A stretch of 12,782 nt of DNA from JAHEDH01 sp965364515 (GTDB lineage: Bacteria > Actinomycetota > Acidimicrobiia > Spongiisociales > ZC4RG35): positions 1 through 12,782 of the forward strand of contig CBDTXZ010000085.1 of the NCBI GenBank assembly GCA_965364515.1, read 5' to 3'. Within the stretch, counting starts at the first letter, position 1. Every line of letters begins with the position of its first letter. The position numbers and the translations under genes were made by a program. The notes beneath the pieces are model-generated. The model was given only the letters and a program-made list of their open reading frames with translations. It did no database searches and was not told the DNA's origin. Shown here in pieces: positions 1 through 5,147 of this stretch.

Positions 1-2
1 CA

Positions 3-242
3 GGCACGGTCGCCGGATCCTACGTCACCGATGGTGTGATCATGAGGGGTGCCAAAGCCCGCCTCATTCGCGACGGAGTGGTCATCTACGACGGTGTGGT
101 CGGCTCGCTGCGCCGCTTCAAGGACGACGCGAGAGAGGTCGCCGCCGGTTTCGAATGCGGAATCAGCCTCGAGGGATACAACGACGTCAAGGAAGGCGAC
201 GTCATCGAGGTGTACGAGGTACGCGAGGTCGCTCGCACCTGA
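3..242 (+). CDS. infB: Translation initiation factor IF-2, C-terminal end (partial)
   Basis: The open frame runs in from the left edge and encodes the last 79 residues of IF-2. The pattern GAKARLIRDG, followed by an SLRRFKDD stretch and a GYNDVKEGDVIEVYE ending, is typical of IF-2 domain IV, the beta-barrel that binds the formyl-Met end of initiator tRNA. IF-2 is the GTPase that places fMet-tRNA on the 30S subunit and promotes subunit joining; the GTPase domain lies outside the window. ylxP starts 6 bases after the stop, and the infB-ylxP-rbfA order supports the call. The first ATG visible in frame (position 42) is internal, not a start. Confidence 0.95.
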   Translation, partial: GTVAGSYVTDGVIMRGAKARLIRDGVVIYDGVVGSLRRFKDDAREVAAGFECGISLEGYNDVKEGDVIEVYEVREVART

Positions 243-248
243 TTCTCG

Positions 249-545
249 ATGAAGGCTGCTGCCATCAAGGTCGACCTGCACATCGGCGGGTCTCAGTCCC
301 TCAAGGAGAAGCGTGCCGTGCTGCGACCGGTGATCGACGGGCTCAGGAAGAGCATGTCGGTCTCGGTCGCCGAAATCGGCCGTCAGGACACCTGGCAGCG
401 TTCGGAAGTCGGCATTGCCGTGGTGGCACGCGACATGAGCGAGCTGGAGCGCATGATCCAACAGACGAAGCGTCACTTCGACCGACAGCACACGTGTGAG
501 ATGGTCGGATTCGCCGTGACCTACATGGAGGACCCTCATGGGTAG
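249..545 (+). CDS. ylxP: DUF503 family protein YlxP
   Basis: This 98-residue protein begins MKAAAIKVDLHIGGSQSLKE and contains the DUF503 hallmarks: SLKEKR near residue 18, SVAEIG near residue 38, then a D-W-Q-R-S-E-VGIA stretch. DUF503 proteins are small and lie between infB and rbfA in many bacteria, as ylxP does in Bacillus. The molecular role is not firmly established; a link to ribosome assembly or translation is inferred from the neighbourhood. It starts 6 bases after infB with no clear Shine-Dalgarno sequence, so coupled translation is likely. Its last 8 bases overlap rbfA. Confidence 0.9.
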   Translation: MKAAAIKVDLHIGGSQSLKEKRAVLRPVIDGLRKSMSVSVAEIGRQDTWQRSEVGIAVVARDMSELERMIQQTKRHFDRQHTCEMVGFAVTYMEDPHG

Positions 546-897
546 CTATTCGAGGATGCGTCGAGTCAATTCCATCGTGATGCAGGTGCTGGCGGCCGAG
601 GTCGAGCGTTTGAAGGATCCGCGTCTCGAAATGGTCTCCATCACAGGTGTGGAGACCGCTCCGAACCTCCGGAAGGCGGTCGTGTTCTTCTCGACGCTCG
701 ACCTCGACCGGGCTGACGAGACGAAGGCCGCACTCCGGTCTGCCGCCCCGCGGCTGCGCAAGCTCCTGGGCGACGAAGTTCGCATGAAGTACACCCCCGC
801 GCTGGAATTCGAACTCGATCAGGGTGTGGCCGGCGGTGCTCGCATCGATCAGATCCTCGCCTCCATCGCCAATGACAGGAAGGACGAAGAGGAATGA
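538..897 (+). CDS. rbfA: 30S ribosome-binding factor A
   Basis: The 119-residue product matches RbfA in length and layout. It has an N-terminal R-M-RRVNS...VMQVLAAEVERLKDPRL helix region, then an SITGVETAPNLRKAVVFFS segment that forms the KH-like core, and an acidic C-terminus ending DEEE. RbfA binds the 30S neck near the 5' helix of 16S rRNA during late small-subunit maturation and cold adaptation. The ATG overlaps the end of ylxP by 8 bases and has a GGAGG ribosome site at 527-531, six bases upstream. The stop overlaps the nrnA start as ATGA. Confidence 0.95.
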   Translation: MGSYSRMRRVNSIVMQVLAAEVERLKDPRLEMVSITGVETAPNLRKAVVFFSTLDLDRADETKAALRSAAPRLRKLLGDEVRMKYTPALEFELDQGVAGGARIDQILASIANDRKDEEE

Positions 898-1862
898 TTC
901 CCGATATCGACGACGCCGTGAAGGCCATCGCCGGCGCCTCCCGCCTGACGATGGCATGCCACATCGGCCCTGACGGCGACGCCCTGGGCTCGATGCTCGG
1001 CCTGGCGATCGCTGCCGCCGAGAACGGCAAAGAGGTCTTCCCGTCCTTTGGGCACCCCTTCACGCTGCCAGACACGTTCGATTTCCTGCCGACCGACATG
1101 CTCGTCGCGCCCGACGATGTGCCCGCAGAGCCCGAGGTGATGGTGACGTTCGACGCCGGCTCAGCCGACCGGCTCGGTGATCTCCAGGGCCCCGCCGAGC
1201 GGGCAGAGACGCTCGTGGTGATCGATCACCACAAGACGAACGACGGGTTCGGCCATCTCAACCTGATCGTCCCCACGGCCGCAGCGACCGCCGAGATCGT
1301 CATCGAGTTGATGGACGCCTTGGCATGGGAGATCAGCCCGACCGTCGCAACGGCGCTCCACGTCGGGCTCGTGACTGATACCGGCCGGTTTCAATACTCC
1401 AACACGACCCCGAAGACGCTCCGAGCGGCCGCTCGCATGGTCGAAGCCGGCGCCCGACCGGAAGTGATCGGTCGCCACGTCTACGAAGAGACACCGTTCG
1501 GCTACCTCCATGCGGCGGGGGCCGTCCTCTCTCGAGCGGTACTCGAGCAGGATCGGCGGCTCGTCTGGTCGGTTCTCAACGTCGACGATCTGAATGCATC
1601 GGGCATCACCCTGGACGACACCGATCCGCTGATCGACGCGCTCCGTACCGCCCAGGAGTCGGATGTGGCGGTGCTGCTCAAGGATCTCGGGGGTGGCCGT
1701 ATCAAGGGGTCGATGCGTTCCCGCGGGCGCGTCGACGTCGGTGCGATCGCCGTCGAGCTCGGCGGAGGCGGTCACCACAACGCAGCCGGGTTCACCGTCA
1801 CCGGTTCCGTGGAGTCGGTGATCGGCGATGTCCGCGACCGACTCGACCCGGTCGATGGTTGA
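894..1862 (+). CDS. nrnA: DHH-family oligoribonuclease / pAp phosphatase (NrnA-like)
   Basis: This 322-residue DHH/DHHA1 phosphoesterase resembles NrnA, which degrades di- to tetranucleotide RNAs and, in many members, dephosphorylates pAp. Visible metal-binding motifs are HIGPDGDALGS (H23, D27, D29), TFDAGSADR (D87), VVIDHH (D111-H113) and GLVTDTGRF (D162). The C-terminal DHHA1 substrate-binding loop GGGGHHNAAGF lies at residues 290-300. Length and motif order are complete for the family. The ATG overlaps the rbfA stop (ATGA) and is preceded by AGGAAGGA at 877-884. The biochemical balance between nanoRNase and pAp phosphatase cannot be read from sequence. It is part of the infB operon and overlaps truB. 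Confidence 0.9.
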   Translation: MIPDIDDAVKAIAGASRLTMACHIGPDGDALGSMLGLAIAAAENGKEVFPSFGHPFTLPDTFDFLPTDMLVAPDDVPAEPEVMVTFDAGSADRLGDLQGPAERAETLVVIDHHKTNDGFGHLNLIVPTAAATAEIVIELMDALAWEISPTVATALHVGLVTDTGRFQYSNTTPKTLRAAARMVEAGARPEVIGRHVYEETPFGYLHAAGAVLSRAVLEQDRRLVWSVLNVDDLNASGITLDDTDPLIDALRTAQESDVAVLLKDLGGGRIKGSMRSRGRVDVGAIAVELGGGGHHNAAGFTVTGSVESVIGDVRDRLDPVDG

Positions 1863-2718
1863 CGGGTTCCTCGTCCTCGACAAGCCCTCGGGACGGACTT
1901 CACACGACCTCGTGGCGGACGTCAGGCGCGCAACAGGGATCAAGAAGGTCGGGCATGCCGGGACACTCGACCCGATGGCGACGGGCATCGTGGTCGTTGC
2001 GATCAATCGCTGCACCAGGTTGATCAGGTTCATTCAGGATCAGCCGAAGGAGTATCTCGCCACTGCCATTTTCGGTGTCGCAACGGATTCGCTCGACGCC
2101 GACGGAACGGAGACCGACCGGATCGAGATGGACGTCGATGCCGATGAGCTCAGGAGGGTTGCCGCCGAACGGTTCGTCGGCGACATCATGCAGGTTCCCC
2201 CGATGGTCTCGGCGCTCAAACGGGACGGGAAGCGACTCTATGAGCTCGCACGGGAGGGGGTGGAGATCGAGCGTGAGGCCAGACCCATCACCATCTACGA
2301 ACTGGAGATACTCGGAGTGGGGGAGGGGCCTCACCCCGAGGTGGACTTCCGGGTGGTGTGCGGAAAGGGCACATACGTCCGCTCCTTGGCGGATGATCTG
2401 GCGAGGTCCTTCGGTGGGTTCGCGCATCTGACGGCGCTTCGAAGAACCACCACGGGTGGCGCGGTGTTGGCCGATGCGATCACTCCAGACCAACTGGCCG
2501 ATTGGAAGGCCAACCTTCGCGATGTGAACACCGTCTTGTCGGATCGCCCCGCCTATCGGGTCGATGCCGATACAGCGGACAGACTCCGCCACGGGATCCG
2601 GTTCCGTGCCGACGATCTCCCCGATGGGCCGTTCCGCGTGCTCGCGCCAGGTGGCGAGTTCGTTGCGATGTGCGAACCGAACGGCGACGAAGCGGTTCCG
2701 ATGGTCGTGTTCAATTGA
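1855..2718 (+). CDS. truB: tRNA pseudouridine(55) synthase TruB
   Basis: TruB converts U55 in the T-arm of tRNA to pseudouridine. The product (287 residues from this start) shows MVDGFLVLDKPSGRTSHDLV at the N-terminus, then GHAGTLDPMATG with the catalytic aspartate at D39. After that come KEYLA...FG.ATDSLDADG, QVPPMVSALKRDGKRLYELA and the RNA-contacting GKGTYVRSLADDLA. A short C-terminal domain of about 60 residues follows. The ATG at 1855 is preferred because family members start at this point and it overlaps the nrnA stop by 8 bases. An in-frame ATG at 1828 would add nine unconserved residues. No strong Shine-Dalgarno is visible, which fits translational coupling. Confidence 0.93.
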   Translation: MVDGFLVLDKPSGRTSHDLVADVRRATGIKKVGHAGTLDPMATGIVVVAINRCTRLIRFIQDQPKEYLATAIFGVATDSLDADGTETDRIEMDVDADELRRVAAERFVGDIMQVPPMVSALKRDGKRLYELAREGVEIEREARPITIYELEILGVGEGPHPEVDFRVVCGKGTYVRSLADDLARSFGGFAHLTALRRTTTGGAVLADAITPDQLADWKANLRDVNTVLSDRPAYRVDADTADRLRHGIRFRADDLPDGPFRVLAPGGEFVAMCEPNGDEAVPMVVFN

Positions 2719-2908
2719 GGATCTTTGGCCGGCTCGTCGTCGGCTGATGGCTGCGATCGCGTGATGTCACGAGCCGACCGCGCCCGTGCTCGGTTGCCTG
2801 TGCGGCGACGGCGAGCGTGCGGCGACGACGATGCGACCGAGAACCCACGGGCCGGCTTGCAGCGTCGGCAACTGGGATCTGGGAACCCATGACTGCCAGA
2901 ATGGCCCG
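2719..2908. other. truB-ribF intergenic stretch with one inverted repeat
   Basis: About 190 bases separate the truB stop from the chosen ribF start, unlike the overlapping genes upstream. An 8-bp perfect inverted repeat is present, CGGCTCGT at 2730-2737 and ACGAGCCG at 2769-2776, with a 31-base loop. It has no following T-tract, so it is at best a weak terminator or processing site. I saw no convincing -35/-10 pair, no FMN riboswitch core and no small gene. An upstream ATG at 2786 opens the ribF frame, but the residues it adds look non-coding. Confidence 0.45.
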
Positions 2909-3862
2909 GTGGCGATCGAGGTACTGACCGGAGACCCGTTCATGTGGGACGTGCAGGGCGTTCGGTCGGCCGTTGCGATCGGCGTGTTCGACGGTGTACA
3001 TCTCGGTCACCAACAGGTGCTGGAGCGGCTCACGCGGCGGGCATCCGAGATCGAAGGTGTCCCCGTTGCGCTGACCTTCGACCCGCATCCGCTCGAATTC
3101 GTCGACCCGCCGCGCGCTCCGAGACTCCTGACCACCATCGAGCAGCGAGCCGAGGTGATGGACGCGTGCGGAGTCGGCGTCATGGGTGTGTTGCCATTCG
3201 TGCAGATCCGTGACCTCGAGCCGATGCTGTTCGTGAGGGAGATTCTGTCGTTTCGACTGAATGCCGCGTGGATCGCCGTGGGGGCGAACTTCCGATTCGG
3301 CCACAACCGGTCGGGCGATCCTGCACTGCTCGAGGCGGCGGGAGCAGAGTTGGGGTTCGACGTGGACGTCGTGTCGATGGTCGGTCACGATGAGCACGAT
3401 GTCGTGTCCTCGACGAGGATCCGGGCCGAACTCGAACACGGGAGAGTCTCGCAGGCAGCGAGGTTGCTCGGGAGGCGGTTCAGTCTCGCTGGCCCCGTCG
3501 TTCACGGCGACGCCCGGGGCCGATCGATCGGGTTCCCGACAGCCAACCTCCACATCCCCGAACGGATGGCGGTTCCAGCAGACGGGGTCTATGCGGTGTT
3601 CGCAAGCGTCTCGGGCCAGCGGCTTCCAGCCGTGGTGAACATCGGTGTTCGCCCCACATTTGGGGTCAACACCCGCGCCGTCGAAGTCCATGTCCTCGAC
3701 TTCGCCGAGGACATCTATGGCGAGGAGGTCACGGTCGAGTTCGTCGAGCGAATCCGAGGAGAACGCCGATTCGAGTCCCTCGACGCTCTGATATCCCAGA
3801 TCGGCGAGGACGTGGGTGTCGCTCGCACGCTGCTGAGTGAGAGGAACGGAAAGGATGCGTGA
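2909..3862 (+). CDS. ribF: Bifunctional riboflavin kinase / FAD synthetase
   Basis: RibF phosphorylates riboflavin to FMN and adenylates FMN to FAD. The N-terminal FAD synthetase half has VAIGVFDGVHLGHQ (residues 22-35), TFDPHPLEFV, an ANFRFGHNRSGD loop and SSTRIR. The C-terminal flavokinase half has GRSIGFPTANL (204-214), NIGVRPTFG and VEVHVLDF. Length (317 residues) is normal. The GTG at 2909 is preferred because it places about 21 residues before the VAIG strand, as in relatives. ATG at 2942, with GGAG at 2930-2933, is a real alternative and gives 306 residues. ATG at 2786 gives an unlikely 41-residue extension. The stop overlaps the next gene. Confidence 0.93.
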   Translation: MAIEVLTGDPFMWDVQGVRSAVAIGVFDGVHLGHQQVLERLTRRASEIEGVPVALTFDPHPLEFVDPPRAPRLLTTIEQRAEVMDACGVGVMGVLPFVQIRDLEPMLFVREILSFRLNAAWIAVGANFRFGHNRSGDPALLEAAGAELGFDVDVVSMVGHDEHDVVSSTRIRAELEHGRVSQAARLLGRRFSLAGPVVHGDARGRSIGFPTANLHIPERMAVPADGVYAVFASVSGQRLPAVVNIGVRPTFGVNTRAVEVHVLDFAEDIYGEEVTVEFVERIRGERRFESLDALISQIGEDVGVARTLLSERNGKDA

Positions 3863-4241
3863 GCGCGTCTACTCGGCGTCCCCCTTCGAACGCCGATACG
3901 GCTTCTCCCGCGCAGTGCGTGTCGGAAACCGGATCGAAGTTGCAGGTACGGCGCCGATTCCTCAGGACGACTCGGCGACCCCGCCAGGTGCCTTCGAGCA
4001 GATGCTCTTGTGCGGAGAGATCGCCGTGGCCGCAATCGAACAACTCGGCGCCTCCGTCGACGACGTCGTTCGTACCCGCATGTTGATCGTGTCGGTCGAC
4101 GACGCCGACGAGATCGGGAGGGCGCACGAAGCGGTGTTCGGACCTGCGTCCCCGGTGACGACCATGGTCGTGGTCGCAGGTCTGCTCGACCCGACCTGGA
4201 AGGTGGAGATCGAGGTCCAGGCCGAGATCTCGCCCTCCTGA
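3855..4241 (+). CDS. RidA-family (YjgF/UK114) protein lacking the canonical arginine
   Basis: The 128-residue product has the RidA fold signature: S-x-SPFERRYGFSRAVRVGNRI, then AGTAPI, FEQM...AIEQLGAS.DDVVRTRM and a VEIEVQAEI ending. RidA proteins are trimeric enamine/imine deaminases that protect pyridoxal-phosphate enzymes from 2-aminoacrylate. The arginine that binds the substrate carboxylate in Escherichia coli RidA (R105) aligns with T102 here, while the glutamate of VEIE (E118) is kept. This suggests a non-RidA Rid subfamily with a different or unknown reaction. Start 3855 is preferred over ATG 3837: it gives a family-typical length and has an AGAGGAA site at 3840-3846. It overlaps the ribF end by 8 bases. 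Confidence 0.85.
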   Translation: MRERVYSASPFERRYGFSRAVRVGNRIEVAGTAPIPQDDSATPPGAFEQMLLCGEIAVAAIEQLGASVDDVVRTRMLIVSVDDADEIGRAHEAVFGPASPVTTMVVVAGLLDPTWKVEIEVQAEISPS

Positions 4242-4265
4242 CCTCCGGTAATCATTCGTCTTGCG

Positions 4266-4271
4266 TATGAT
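4266..4271 (+). promoter_or_regulatory. -10 box of a leaderless promoter (STAS gene)
   Basis: TATGAT matches the TAnnnT -10 form. It ends 8 bases before the GTG at 4280, so transcription would begin at or within about two bases of the start codon. No Shine-Dalgarno lies upstream of that GTG, which fits a leaderless mRNA. No good -35 is seen at the expected distance. Confidence 0.5.
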
Positions 4272-4279
4272 TCAGCATC

Positions 4280-4594
4280 GTGAATTCGACACAGCAGCAG
4301 AACCCCGCAGACACACGCCCGCCCGCAGATTCGGTTTCGGAGCGCCTCGTCATCCACCCGGTCGGCGAGCTCGACTACTTCTCGGCCCGCGGTCTCCTCG
4401 AAGCCCTCGAGCGACATGTGCCGCAGCGTCACAGTCAGATCGTATTGGACCTCACCTCATTGAGCTTCTGTGATTCCAGTGGTATCTCGCTGGCGTCCAG
4501 TATCCGCTCCATGGCTCGAGACATCGGGATCGGATTCGAATTACGGCGCTCGAACACGCACGCCGGCCGGGTCTTCGATCTCCTCCCGGCCTGA
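4280..4594 (+). CDS. STAS-domain anti-sigma factor antagonist
   Basis: This 104-residue single-domain STAS protein resembles SpoIIAA/RsbV. After a Gln/Pro-rich N-terminal tail of about 20 residues come the strand LVIHPVGELDYFSARGL and the core LDLTSLSFCDSSGISLASS. The DSSG loop (D65-G68) holds the serines where such antagonists are phosphorylated by an HPK-like anti-sigma kinase. Unphosphorylated protein would bind the anti-sigma factor and free a sigma factor. No anti-sigma kinase, sigma factor or phosphatase is visible in this window, so its partner is unknown. The GTG start has a -10 box immediately upstream. It sits between the RidA-like gene and rpsO, outside any stress-response operon. 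Confidence 0.85.
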   Translation: MNSTQQQNPADTRPPADSVSERLVIHPVGELDYFSARGLLEALERHVPQRHSQIVLDLTSLSFCDSSGISLASSIRSMARDIGIGFELRRSNTHAGRVFDLLPA

Positions 4595-4604
4595 CCACTC
4601 CGGA

Positions 4605-4634
4605 TTGGTCCCGCGATCCAGGTCGTGGTAACGT
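4605..4634 (+). promoter_or_regulatory. Candidate rpsO promoter
   Basis: TTGGTC (4605-4610) and TAACGT (4629-4634) are separated by 18 bases and resemble a housekeeping promoter. Transcription would start near 4641 and leave a leader of about 45 bases before rpsO. This is pattern-matching only. Confidence 0.4.
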
Positions 4635-4685
4635 GAGGTTGGTCCACAGCGACTACCCCCTCAAGAAGACTCAGGTTTCTCGCGT

Positions 4686-4943
4686 ATGAAGACAACTCAG
4701 GAAATCATCTCCGAGTTCGGAGCCCACGATTCGGACACCGGCTCGCCGGAAGTCCAGGTGGCGCTGCTCTCCGAGCGCATCAACCACCTCACCGAACATC
4801 TCCGGACTCACAAGCACGACCATCACAGCCGTCGCGGACTGTTGATGATGGTCGGTCGCCGCAGGCGACTGCTGAACTATCTCAGGCGAACCGATGTCGA
4901 GCGCTACCGCAAGCTGATTGCATCGCTCGGCCTTCGCCGCTGA
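4686..4943 (+). CDS. rpsO: 30S ribosomal protein S15
   Basis: S15 binds the three-way junction of 16S rRNA helices 20-22 and nucleates the platform of the small subunit. The 85-residue product carries the nearly invariant pattern DTGSPEVQVALLSERINHLT, then the rRNA-contacting HDHHSRRGLL and GRRRRLLNYLRR, and ends in YRKLIASLGLRR. Length is slightly below the common 89 because the N-terminus is short (MKTTQEIISEFG). No other in-frame start closer to the family form is present upstream. The ribosome site is weak (CAGG at 4672-4675, ten bases before ATG). The gene pairs with pnp, as in many bacteria. Confidence 0.97.
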   Translation: MKTTQEIISEFGAHDSDTGSPEVQVALLSERINHLTEHLRTHKHDHHSRRGLLMMVGRRRRLLNYLRRTDVERYRKLIASLGLRR

Positions 4944-4954
4944 ATCAACCTGTT

Positions 4955-4979
4955 GGAGGAGCGGGAAACCCGCTCCTCC
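4955..4979 (+). terminator. Perfect hairpin after rpsO (terminator or processing site)
   Basis: GGAGGAGCGGG (4955-4965) pairs perfectly with CCCGCTCCTCC (4969-4979) around an AAA loop, 11 bases after the rpsO stop. The downstream sequence ATCTCGTTGCG is not T-rich. Partial termination or a 3'-end-protecting/RNase site is therefore as likely as full intrinsic termination, and read-through into pnp seems necessary because no clear pnp promoter is seen. Confidence 0.65.
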
Positions 4980-5007
4980 ATCTCGTTGCGCATCGTCGTG
5001 ACGAGCA

Positions 5008-5101
5008 GATCCAGCCTCGAGCTGGGATCACCGGTCGAAAGACCGAAGAAACCCGGAGCGAAATCGGTTGCTAGTCGCCACGTTTCGACGATCGAAGCGT
5101 G
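5008..5101 (+). promoter_or_regulatory. Structured pnp leader, candidate Actino-pnp-type element
   Basis: Three further hairpins follow the rpsO hairpin. GATCCAGC (5008-5015) pairs with GCTGGGATC (5021-5029) with one bulged G. CGGTC (5032-5036) pairs with GACCG (5041-5045) around a GAAA tetraloop. CACGTTTCGA (5079-5088) pairs with TCGAAGCGTG (5092-5101) with one G-U pair and a CGA loop. Actinobacteria have a described Actino-pnp RNA motif upstream of pnp, thought to be cis-regulatory. Whether this leader fits that consensus is not verified here. PNPase autoregulation through its leader is established in E. coli. Confidence 0.45.
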
Positions 5102-5147
5102 ACCACTGGTAACGGGTTCGCTCCACCCGACAACACAAGGAGAAACC

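Noticed and set aside
1161..2033. 290-codon minus-strand frame opposite nrnA and truB
   Set aside because: It crosses the boundary of two conserved genes in antisense and shows no domain.
2786..2908. N-terminal extension of ribF from ATG 2786
   Set aside because: The 41 added residues have no counterpart in RibF proteins. Starts at 2909 or 2942 give normal lengths.
2719..2908. FMN riboswitch before ribF
   Set aside because: No conserved FMN aptamer core sequences are present in the gap.
2711..3691. 326-codon minus-strand frame opposite ribF
   Set aside because: ribF motifs on the plus strand explain this region; the antisense product is His/Arg-rich with no family pattern.
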